A stretch of DNA of 29,979 nt. It comes from an uncultured Collinsella sp. (lineage in GTDB: Bacteria; Actinomycetota; Coriobacteriia; Coriobacteriales; Coriobacteriaceae). The position numbers and the translations under genes are program-made. Below, in pieces: positions 7,379 through 14,366 of this stretch; the first letter of the stretch is position 1; each line of letters opens with the position of its first letter. The stretch is taken from contig CAJLVJ010000023.1 in NCBI GenBank assembly GCA_905210085.1, positions 1-29,979 on the forward strand, given 5' to 3'. The notes under the pieces were generated by a model. The model saw nothing but the letters and a program-made list of their open reading frames with translations, had not been told where the DNA came from and did not search any database.

Positions 7379-8348
7379 AAGCCTCCCCTCCCTCACAGAA
7401 AAACGGAATGATCAAATCATCAAAGTCCTGAATCTCCTCGTGGCCAAAGCCCTCAAAGAACTCATGACGCTTATCGCAGGACAGGTTGTTGTACACCGCA
7501 AACTGCGTTGCCGGCGGACAGACGATATCGGCCGTGCCCGTGCCAAACAGCACGGGGCACTTGACCATGGGGGCAAAATTCTTGGAATCGAAGTACGCCA
7601 GCTTGGCATAGGCTTCCTCGATACGAGTCGAGTCCTCGTCAAACCAACGCGACCAATAGCGCAGACCCTCGTAGGCAATATCGTCGGCGTCCAGATCCCA
7701 AACCAGGCGGAAGTCCGACAGGAAGGGATAGAGGATGGCGGCGCGATTGATAAGCTCGCTGTTAAGCGCGCAGGTCGCAATGCCCAAACCGCCGCCCTGC
7801 GATGCGCCGTTCACATACACGCGGGTAAGATCGATGCCCTCGAGCTCGCGAACGATACGGCACAGAATGCGGATATCCTGATGTAGGCGGACATAGTAGA
7901 GGTTGGCCGGGTCGCCGTCGATACCGGCGACGATATGGCCCGCGACCGTCGTGCCCTCAAATCCACCAATGTCCTCGGAGGGGCCTCCTTGGCCAGGACA
8001 ATCGAGAGCAATGAGCGCCATGCCCATGCCCGCAAACGACGCCTGCTCAAACCAGCTGCGGCTCGCACCCGGATATCCATGGAACTGAAGCACCAGCGGC
8101 ATGGGCTCCTCCGAGACCGGCTTGAGGTACTTGGCATGCAGGCGTGCACCACACATGCCGGTATACCAGAGGTCGAAAAACCGACAGGTCGCGGAATCCG
8201 CAACCGAAGCCGCTTCAATCGCATAATCGAGCTCGACGGCGTCGGCCTCGGCCATGCGGTCCTTCCAAAAGAAATCGAAATCCGATGGACGGGGCATAGC
8301 GCCTCGATATTCACCAAATTGCTGTTGTAGCTCCTGAGCACTTGGCAT
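7371..8348 (-). CDS. CE7-family acetyl esterase (acetylxylan esterase/cephalosporin-C deacetylase type)
   Basis: Cytoplasmic alpha/beta-hydrolase of the AXE1/CE7 family, which removes O-acetyl groups from small sugars. The 325-residue protein has the full triad: Ser183 in NGASQGGG, Asp274 in GTGTADIVCPP and His303 in GFGHEE. The oxyanion region FHGYPGASRSW and LDCPGQGG are also as in the family. I chose ATG 8348. A TTG at 8363 would extend it by five residues, but AAAGG sits too close to it. There is no signal peptide, so the substrate must be imported. Within a sialic acid cluster the natural guess is O-acetylated sialic acid or O-acetyl-ManNAc; this is inference. It lies between the transporter ATPase and its inactive-looking paralogue. 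Confidence 0.88.
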   Translation of the reverse strand: MPSAQELQQQFGEYRGAMPRPSDFDFFWKDRMAEADAVELDYAIEAASVADSATCRFFDLWYTGMCGARLHAKYLKPVSEEPMPLVLQFHGYPGASRSWFEQASFAGMGMALIALDCPGQGGPSEDIGGFEGTTVAGHIVAGIDGDPANLYYVRLHQDIRILCRIVRELEGIDLTRVYVNGASQGGGLGIATCALNSELINRAAILYPFLSDFRLVWDLDADDIAYEGLRYWSRWFDEDSTRIEEAYAKLAYFDSKNFAPMVKCPVLFGTGTADIVCPPATQFAVYNNLSCDKRHEFFEGFGHEEIQDFDDLIIPFFCEGGEAYV

Positions 8349-8384
8349 GGCTCGTGAACCCAACCTTTCGAAATCGCAACGGAG

Positions 8385-8412
8385 GTGCGCCCGGTAAGGG
8401 AACCGGGCGCAC
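8385..8412. repeat. intercistronic hairpin between transporter ATPase and esterase
   Basis: A perfect 11-bp stem, GTGCGCCCGGT/ACCGGGCGCAC, with a 6-base loop. It lies 16 bases after the ATPase gene stop on the minus strand. No T tract follows (CTCCGTTGCG), so it is unlikely to be a full terminator. It may stabilise the transporter part of the mRNA or reduce expression of the enzyme part. Confidence 0.65.
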
Positions 8413-8428
8413 GGGAGGGAAAGCGAGG

Positions 8429-9256
8429 CTACTCGCCGAGCTTGGGATGCAGCAGCGACGGCGCAGCGCCGAGCAGCATCTTGGTGTAGGGGTCCTGAGG
8501 GTGCTGGAAGACCTGCTTGGCCTCGCCCTGCTCGACGATCTTGCCGCCATTCATAACGATGATGTCGTCAGAGATATAGCGGACCGTCTGGATGTCATGG
8601 CTGATGAACACCATGGCCAGGCCGAGCTCCTTCTTAAGGTCGGTCAGCAGGTTCAGAATCTGCGCGCGGACCGAAACGTCCAGAGCCGAGGTGGGCTCGT
8701 CAGCGATGATGGCATCGGGGTTCAGCGACAGGGCACGGGCAATTGCGACGCGCTGGCGCTGGCCGCCCGAAAGCTGGCCGGGAAGAACCTCGGCGGCGGA
8801 GCTGGGCAGACCGGTGAGCTCCAAGAGCTCCTTGACGCGCTTCTCCTGCTCGGCCTCGGTACCCAGGTTGTGGACGCGCATGGGGTCGAGCAGTTGCTCG
8901 CGAACGACCATGCGGGGGTTGAGCGCCGTGGCCGGGTTCTGGAACACGACCGAGATGACGCGACCCATGTGGCGACGGTCCTCGGCGGTACGTTTGGTAA
9001 CGTCCTTGCCCTTAAAGTAGACCTTGCCGCTCGTGGGGGCCTGCAGGCCGCACATGACGTTGGCGGTGGTGGACTTTCCGCAACCGGACTCGCCGACGAT
9101 GCCGATGGTCTGTCCGGGCATGAGCTTAATCGTTACACCCTGGACGGCGTGAACCAGGTTGGGGTGCAGAATCGAGCCGGTACGGGTCCTAAAGGTGACG
9201 TGGACGTCATCAAGGAAGATGATCGGCTCGACGCCGTTGACTGCGGTCTCGCTCAT
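8429..9256 (-). CDS. ABC transporter ATPase (OppF/DppF type), likely sialic acid importer
   Basis: Second ATPase of a peptide-family (Opp/Dpp/Nik) importer. The 275 residues contain Walker A GESGCGKS (55-62), Q-loop FQNPATALNP, signature LSGGQ (162-166), Walker B ADEP (185-188), the H-loop SHD and the family C-terminal region with DPYTKMLL. The ATG directly follows the TAG of the upstream gene. A strong GGAGGTGAT lies inside that gene's end, so the two are coupled. It should pair with the ATPase half of the upstream fusion to form the nucleotide-binding dimer. By gene order it corresponds to SatD of the Sat-type sialic acid transporters of Haemophilus ducreyi and relatives. Confidence 0.92.
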   Translation of the reverse strand: MSETAVNGVEPIIFLDDVHVTFRTRTGSILHPNLVHAVQGVTIKLMPGQTIGIVGESGCGKSTTANVMCGLQAPTSGKVYFKGKDVTKRTAEDRRHMGRVISVVFQNPATALNPRMVVREQLLDPMRVHNLGTEAEQEKRVKELLELTGLPSSAAEVLPGQLSGGQRQRVAIARALSLNPDAIIADEPTSALDVSVRAQILNLLTDLKKELGLAMVFISHDIQTVRYISDDIIVMNGGKIVEQGEAKQVFQHPQDPYTKMLLGAAPSLLHPKLGE

Positions 9257-11272
9257 CTACATCACCTCCGCGTGAGGGGTCAAACCATTTGCCTTGAGCA
9301 CCTCGTCGGGGAGCTCGGAATAGAAGTGCTCGGTGCCGGGCACGCGCTTGAAGACCGGACGGGTGTCCAGGCCAATGCGCGGATGGCTCGAGCGGGGCGC
9401 GAAGCGATCGCCCTTGGGGAAATCGCGCGGGCTGGGAACAGCGCCGGGGACCTGGTGCAGACGGCCCGAGCCGCTCTCGATGGACAGGACGGAGCCCAGA
9501 AGGCCGCGGGTGTACTCGTGAATCGGGTTGGTGAGCAGCTCCTTGGTGGGCGCCTGCTCGATAACCTGACCGGCGTACATAACCGTGATGTTATGGGCAA
9601 CCTCGGCGACCAGCGCCAGGTCATGCGAAACGAAGATCATGGCAAAGCCGAGCTTGGCCTGAAGATCGTTGAGCAGCTTGATGACCTGCTTCTGGACGGT
9701 AACGTCCAGAGCGGTCGTAGGCTCGTCGCAGATGACCAGCTTGGGGTCGCGGGTAAGGGCCATAGCGATCAGAACGCGCTGACGCTGGCCACCGGAAAGC
9801 TCATGCGGATAGCTCTCGAGCGTACGCTTGGGATCGAGGCCCACGAGCTCCAGGAGCTCCTCGGCGCTACGGGTGCCGCCACGCTTGGTGAGCTGCTTCA
9901 TCTGGGCGGAAATGAGCATGGAGGGGTTGAGCGAGGACAGGGCGTCCTGATAGACCATGGCGATATCGGTACCGCGAAGGCCGAACCACTCCTTCTTGCT
10001 CATCTTGAGCAGGTCGCGGCCCTCCCAGAGAACCTCGCCGGAAAGATGCTCGTCATCGTCGGTCAGGCCCATGATGGCCAGCGTGGTGATGGACTTACCG
10101 CAGCCGGACTCACCGACCAGGCCCATGGTCTGGCCGGGACGGACATCAAAGTTGACGTGGTCGACGACGTTGATATCACCGTGGTGTTCAAACTGGATGC
10201 AGAAATCGCGGACCGAAAGGATCGGCTCAACGGACTCATCGGGCACATGGCGGTCGTTACGCTTGAGTTCGACATCACGCAGAGCGCCAAGACGGGCGGA
10301 CAGGGACTGAGCCTGCTCCTTGTAGGCGCGAACGGGGTCGGAGACCAGCAGGTCGGCCTCGCGGCGCTTGGAGGAGTCGGTCGGATCCAGGGCGGCGGAG
10401 GGAGCAGCGGCCATGGCGTCGGTAATGCCCTCGGACAGGATGTTGAGTGCCAGGCAGGTGATCATGATGGCCAGGCCCGGGAACAGCGCCTGCCACCAAC
10501 GGCCAGCGAGCACGCCACCGCGAGCGTCAGCGAGGATGTTACCCCAGGTAGCGGTAGGCTCCTGAATACCAGCGCCGATAAAGGTCAGCGAGGCCTCGAA
10601 GATGATGGCATCGGCGACCAGAGTAACGGTGAAGACCATAATCGGGGCGATGCAGTTGCGCAGGACGTGCTTGATCAAAATCCACGGAGCCTTGGCGCCG
10701 GAAACGATGACCGCGCGGACATAGTCCTCGCCGTACTCGGACACGATGTTGGCGCGCACGATACGGGCAATCTGCGGAGTATACATAAAGCCGATGGCGA
10801 AGATGATCGACGGCACGGAGTTGCCCAGGATGGAGACGAAGACGGCCGCGAGGGCGATGCCCGGGATGGACATGATGATGTCCAGGATGCGCATGATCGC
10901 CTCGGAAACGGACTTGCGCGAAACCGCCGCGAGGGCGCCCACGACCGAGCCGCAGACCAGAGCCATGGCAGTGGCGCCAAAGCCAATGATCAGCGAGTAA
11001 CGGCCACCGTAGAGCATACGCGACAGAATGTCGCGACCCTTATCGTCGGTACCGAAGATAAATCCGTTGCCGGGAGCCTGGCGAGCAGTGAAAATCTCGA
11101 CCGGGCTATAGGGGGCGAGCAAGGGAGCAAGAATCGCAGTAAGGGCGACCAGCACCAGCACGACGGCGGCAATCTTAGAAGACAGCGTCATCTTCTTCCA
11201 GCCACCGAGCTTGAGCCCCTTGGAGGCAGCTTTCTCGAGCTGCTCGGTTTGCTTCTCTCGAATCTTTACCAT
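9257..11272 (-). CDS. fused ABC permease-ATPase (OppC-OppD type), likely sialic acid importer
   Basis: One 671-residue polypeptide joins a DppC/OppC permease to an OppD-type ATPase. Residues 30-55 form the first membrane segment. The permease core runs to about 290 and includes FGTDDKGRDILSRMLYGGR and the EAA-type loop near 180-200. A hydrophilic linker follows (about 295-345). The ATPase then shows GESGCGKS (387-394), YQDALSSLNP, LSGGQ (492-496), Walker B ICDEP (514-518) and a peptide-family C-terminal domain. No stop or frameshift separates the halves. The same fusion is known for SatC of sialic acid Sat transporters and related actinobacterial systems, which supports the substrate call. 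The ATG at 11272 is 3 bases after the upstream stop. Confidence 0.93.
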   Translation of the reverse strand: MVKIREKQTEQLEKAASKGLKLGGWKKMTLSSKIAAVVLVLVALTAILAPLLAPYSPVEIFTARQAPGNGFIFGTDDKGRDILSRMLYGGRYSLIIGFGATAMALVCGSVVGALAAVSRKSVSEAIMRILDIIMSIPGIALAAVFVSILGNSVPSIIFAIGFMYTPQIARIVRANIVSEYGEDYVRAVIVSGAKAPWILIKHVLRNCIAPIMVFTVTLVADAIIFEASLTFIGAGIQEPTATWGNILADARGGVLAGRWWQALFPGLAIMITCLALNILSEGITDAMAAAPSAALDPTDSSKRREADLLVSDPVRAYKEQAQSLSARLGALRDVELKRNDRHVPDESVEPILSVRDFCIQFEHHGDINVVDHVNFDVRPGQTMGLVGESGCGKSITTLAIMGLTDDDEHLSGEVLWEGRDLLKMSKKEWFGLRGTDIAMVYQDALSSLNPSMLISAQMKQLTKRGGTRSAEELLELVGLDPKRTLESYPHELSGGQRQRVLIAMALTRDPKLVICDEPTTALDVTVQKQVIKLLNDLQAKLGFAMIFVSHDLALVAEVAHNITVMYAGQVIEQAPTKELLTNPIHEYTRGLLGSVLSIESGSGRLHQVPGAVPSPRDFPKGDRFAPRSSHPRIGLDTRPVFKRVPGTEHFYSELPDEVLKANGLTPHAEVM

Positions 11273-11275
11273 AAT

Positions 11276-12232
11276 CTACACCGTCCTGATGCGCGGGTTG
11301 ATGAGCAGGTAGAGCATGTCAACCACGATGTTGATGATGATGAAGGCAAGAGCAACGACGATGACGACGCCCTGAACCAGGTTCGCCTCGTTGCCCTGAA
11401 CGCCCTGCAGAATCGCAGTACCCATGCCGGGGAGGTTGAAGATGACCTCGATGACGACAGCACCGCCCATAAGGTAACCGATCTTAAGACCGAGGGTGGT
11501 GACCGGGGTGATCAGCGCGTTGCGCAAAACGTTGATGCCGACGACGACCTTCTCGGGAACGCCGGCGCCGCGAGCCATACGGACATAGTCCTTATCGAGC
11601 TCCTCAACCATGGCCGTACGCACGATACGAGTCATCTGGCCCGTCAGCGGGAATGCCAGAGCGATAGCGGGCATGATCATACGTCCCAGATAGCCAGCCG
11701 GGTTGGTGGTGAAGTGAGGCAGAGCACCGGATGCCGGGAGCACCTTAAGGTAGGAAGAGAACAGCAGAATCAACAGAACGGCAAGCCAGAACGACGGGGT
11801 TGCCAGGCCGGCGATGGAAAAGACGCGGATCACTTGGTCCGGCCATTTATCGCGATACAGTGCCGCGATGACGCCGAGTAAAAACGAGACGACCGCGCCG
11901 ATGGCAAGACCGATGAAGGTCAGCTGCATCGTGACTGGCAGGGCCGTGGAGATGCGCTTGGCAACGGAGTTGCGAGCAGCACCATAGGTGCCCATGTCAC
12001 CATGGATCAGATCGCCCATGTAGCGCACGTAGCGCACGGGCCAGGGGTCGTCCAGACCATACTTCTCATGGTACTCGGCAACCGCCTCGGGCGAGGCACC
12101 GTCACCCAACGCCGTATAGGCGGGGTCGGTCTTGGAGAACGACATAAGGAAGAACACCAGGACGGTGACGCCCAATGCCATGATCGGCAGCGCCACGAGA
12201 CGCCTTCCAATCAAACGTAGAAAGTTGTTCAC
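11276..12232 (-). CDS. ABC transporter permease (OppB/DppB type), likely sialic acid importer
   Basis: Integral membrane subunit of the binding-protein-dependent importer. It begins with a typical DppB opening (NNFLRLIGRRLVALPIMALGVTVLVF), followed by a conserved external segment (DPAYTALGDGASPEAV, YGLDDPWPVRY), a GDMGTYG-type motif, several hydrophobic helices and a conserved EAA region around DYVRMARGAGVPEK. The start is GTG 12232 with AAGGGGAG upstream (318 residues). The frame can be extended to 12265, but without a ribosome binding site. It partners with the permease half of the fusion. The gap to the binding protein holds two inverted repeats. Confidence 0.92.
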   Translation of the reverse strand: MNNFLRLIGRRLVALPIMALGVTVLVFFLMSFSKTDPAYTALGDGASPEAVAEYHEKYGLDDPWPVRYVRYMGDLIHGDMGTYGAARNSVAKRISTALPVTMQLTFIGLAIGAVVSFLLGVIAALYRDKWPDQVIRVFSIAGLATPSFWLAVLLILLFSSYLKVLPASGALPHFTTNPAGYLGRMIMPAIALAFPLTGQMTRIVRTAMVEELDKDYVRMARGAGVPEKVVVGINVLRNALITPVTTLGLKIGYLMGGAVVIEVIFNLPGMGTAILQGVQGNEANLVQGVVIVVALAFIIINIVVDMLYLLINPRIRTV

Positions 12233-12272
12233 GTTCTCTCCCCTTTCTTTTGTCGGTAGGACCAACTGGTAT

Positions 12273-12326
12273 ATGAGTATGGATACTCATTACAAGACCC
12301 GAGCGACATCGAGGCCGCCCGGGTCT
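12273..12326. repeat. palindrome and hairpin in the binding protein-permease gap
   Basis: Two symmetric elements lie in the 155-base gap. At 12273-12290 there is a perfect ATGAGTAT-GG-ATACTCAT. At 12295-12326 an 11-bp stem (AGACCCGAGCG/CGCCCGGGTCT, one wobble pair) encloses 10 bases. On the minus strand no T tract follows. A third short stem, GACTC/GAGTC (12374-12387), comes right after the binding-protein stop. Hairpins after a solute-binding-protein gene commonly protect its mRNA so that it outnumbers the membrane subunits. That is the likely role here. Confidence 0.6.
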
Positions 12327-12387
12327 TTGTTTCAACTATGAGGACGTTGCCTTACGACCGACGCCCCACATATGACTCAAGCGAGTC

Positions 12388-14001
12388 TTAGGCCTTGACG
12401 GTCGCGACGCCCCTGAAGGACATGCTCGTCGTGCCGATGCCCTTGAAGCCATCGAGGGCCTCGCCGTTGGGCGCGGTGGACGGATCGTCCCAGGAAGCGG
12501 AGACGGTCTTGACGTGGACAACGGGGTACAGAACAGCGTTGTCGGCGATGATGTCGAAGCACTCGTTCCACTTCTTCTGCTGCTCGTCGCCCTCGGCGGC
12601 AAGAGCCTCGTCCATGAGACCGTGGAGCTTCTCCCACTCAGCGGACTCCTTCCACGGGCAACGGGTCTGCATCCAGACGTTGTCGCCGTACCACCAGTTG
12701 AGCAGCAGGTCGGGGTCAGCGCCGAAGCAGGACGGATCGCCAGGGGCAAGGAGGATATCGTAGGCCTCGCCGCCGTCGATGGCAGCGTAGGTGGCCGGCG
12801 AGGTATCGGTCTGGATGGTCACCTCGAAGCCGAGAGCGTCGAGGTCGTTCTTGACCTGGGCGGCCATGCCCTTAATCTGCTCGTTGTCGGTGGTGCGCAG
12901 GGTGATGGCACCCGGGGTGATGCCGGACTCCTCGATGAGCTTCTTGGCCTTCTTGGCGTCAGTCTTGTACACCGTGGAAGCCTCATGATAGTTGGTGAAG
13001 CTCTTGGGCAGGTAGCAGCTGGCAGCGGTGGCAAGGCCGGCGAAGGTGTTGGTGATCATCTTCTCGGTGTCGAGCGCGTACATGACGGCCTGACGGACCT
13101 TGACGTTGTTCCAAGGCTCCTTGGCGACGTTGAACATGATGAAGCGGGTGCCGAAGCCCTGGACGTTATCGATCTTGCAGCCGGCGCTCTCGAGCTGGTC
13201 GACGGCGTCAGCGGTGACGAGCTCCATAACGAGCGTGGAGCCTTCCTGCTGGGCTGTGACACGAGCGGTGGGGTCGGTCAGGATGCTGTACTGGATCTTC
13301 TTATCCTCGGCAGCATACTCACCGTTGTACTCGGGGTTGGGAACCAGGGTGATCTCGGTATCGGAGATAGAGTCGTACATCCAGGGGCCGGAGCCGATCG
13401 GCTGCTTGGCGCGATCCTCCTCGGACTGGGTAGCCGGGGTAACGCGGATGATGGCCAGACGATCCTTGAGCAGGGAGAAGTTGGGGACCTTGGTCTTGAC
13501 CGTTACGGTGCTGGCGTCCTTGGCCTCGATGGACTCGAAGGGCTGGAAGAACGGAGCATAGGTAGCGGAAGCAGCGCAAGCGGTGTAGGAAGCGACGACG
13601 TCGTCAGCGGTGACCTCGGTGCCATCGGAGAACTTGGCGCCCTTGCGGATGGTGACCTCGAAGGTGGTGTCGTCCACGGACTTGGGATCGTCGGTGGCGA
13701 GCTCGTTGAAGGTGCTGTAGTCGTGGTAATCGATGCCGTAGAGGCCCTCGACGACGTGCCAGTTAGCACCCAGGCCCACAGCGGAGCCGGTGCTGGCGGG
13801 ATCGAAGCTGGACGGAGCGTAAGCGGAACCAGCGGTGATCACGCCGCCACCACGGTTGGCGGAATCGGTGGAACCGGAAGCGGAACCCTCGTCGTTAGAG
13901 CTGCCACCGCAGCCGGTGAGACCAAGCCCTGCGACAGCAGCGACGCTGCCGGTGAGGCCGAGGAACGAACGCCTGGACATACCCTTGTTGATGATGGCCA
14001 T
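12388..14001 (-). CDS. Tat-exported lipoprotein solute-binding protein (SBP family 5), likely sialic acid-binding
   Basis: Extracellular substrate-binding subunit of the Opp/Dpp-type importer. ATG 14001 follows AGGAG, giving 537 residues. The N-terminus has a twin-arginine motif (SRRSFLG, Arg10-Arg11), a hydrophobic stretch and the lipobox LTGC with lipidated Cys31, then a Gly/Ser/Asp-rich linker. The mature part shows SBP family 5 features: FEVTIRKGAKFSDGTEVTADDVVASY and VRQAVMYALDTEKM. It is the first gene of the cluster and is preceded by a regulatory region. Family 5 proteins bind peptides, nickel or sugars. Sialic acid is inferred from the nanAKE genes downstream and the Sat-like fusion subunit. 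Confidence 0.92.
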   Translation of the reverse strand: MAIINKGMSRRSFLGLTGSVAAVAGLGLTGCGGSSNDEGSASGSTDSANRGGGVITAGSAYAPSSFDPASTGSAVGLGANWHVVEGLYGIDYHDYSTFNELATDDPKSVDDTTFEVTIRKGAKFSDGTEVTADDVVASYTACAASATYAPFFQPFESIEAKDASTVTVKTKVPNFSLLKDRLAIIRVTPATQSEEDRAKQPIGSGPWMYDSISDTEITLVPNPEYNGEYAAEDKKIQYSILTDPTARVTAQQEGSTLVMELVTADAVDQLESAGCKIDNVQGFGTRFIMFNVAKEPWNNVKVRQAVMYALDTEKMITNTFAGLATAASCYLPKSFTNYHEASTVYKTDAKKAKKLIEESGITPGAITLRTTDNEQIKGMAAQVKNDLDALGFEVTIQTDTSPATYAAIDGGEAYDILLAPGDPSCFGADPDLLLNWWYGDNVWMQTRCPWKESAEWEKLHGLMDEALAAEGDEQQKKWNECFDIIADNAVLYPVVHVKTVSASWDDPSTAPNGEALDGFKGIGTTSMSFRGVATVKA

Positions 14002-14318
14002 GTCTTCTCCTATCAATAGAGAATCTTACCCGGGAGCACCTAGACTTGCCCCCGCGCAACTTGCGGACGATATATACCTTACCTATCGACGAACCCAACT
14101 GAGGTGCCGCGCTCGGTGACCGATACATACATACGCTTGAACGGTATTTACTACCGTTCACCGAATTCATTGACAAACGATTCGCCAGACAGTATGTATC
14201 GACGAGGTGAGATATCAGTCTTCGTCAACCCGCAGGATAGCAGGGTTGTTCACCATGGCTAGTCAAACGTTTTAGCGTTAATAAAACCCGAAATCGACAG
14301 GTAATCGCCGCGAAATAA
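14002..14318 (-). promoter_or_regulatory. control region of the transporter-nan cluster
   Basis: About 320 bases with no gene, upstream of the first cluster gene on the minus strand. The centre is a perfect palindrome, TGAACGGTA-TTTAC-TACCGTTCA (14138-14160). A wider 10-bp inverted repeat, CGATACATAC (14121-14130) and GTATGTATCG (14192-14201), surrounds it. Possible minus-strand promoter elements are TTGTCA then TAGTAA with a 17-base spacer overlapping the palindrome, and a TATATA element near 14070 with a poor -35. AAACGTTTTA occurs near 14264-14273. A GntR- or LacI-type repressor is plausible, but no regulator gene lies in the window. A terminator after uvrC just upstream supports separate transcription. 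Confidence 0.5.
14138..14160. promoter_or_regulatory. 23-bp palindromic candidate operator
   Basis: Nine-base arms TGAACGGTA and TACCGTTCA are perfect, with a 5-base centre (TTTAC). It lies about 140 bases upstream of the binding-protein start and overlaps one candidate -10 element. The GGTA...TACC core is compatible with GntR-family sites, a guess from shape only. Confidence 0.55.
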
Positions 14319-14341
14319 ATGATTGAAAATCGGCCAATCAT
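14319..14341 (-). terminator. probable uvrC terminator
   Basis: On the minus strand a 7-bp stem, ATGATTG/CAATCAT, with a 9-base loop is followed by TTATTTCG. It starts 25 bases after the uvrC stop. The stem is weak and the T tract imperfect, but the position fits a terminator separating uvrC from the transporter cluster. Confidence 0.5.
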
Positions 14342-14366
14342 GTATATCAGTTGTTTAGAAGCGCGT

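Noticed and set aside
8342..11881. A 1179-codon plus-strand open frame opposite the transporter genes
   Set aside because: It is an antisense shadow of high-GC genes. The minus strand encodes unmistakable ABC transporter subunits, and the plus translation is low-complexity and matches no fold.
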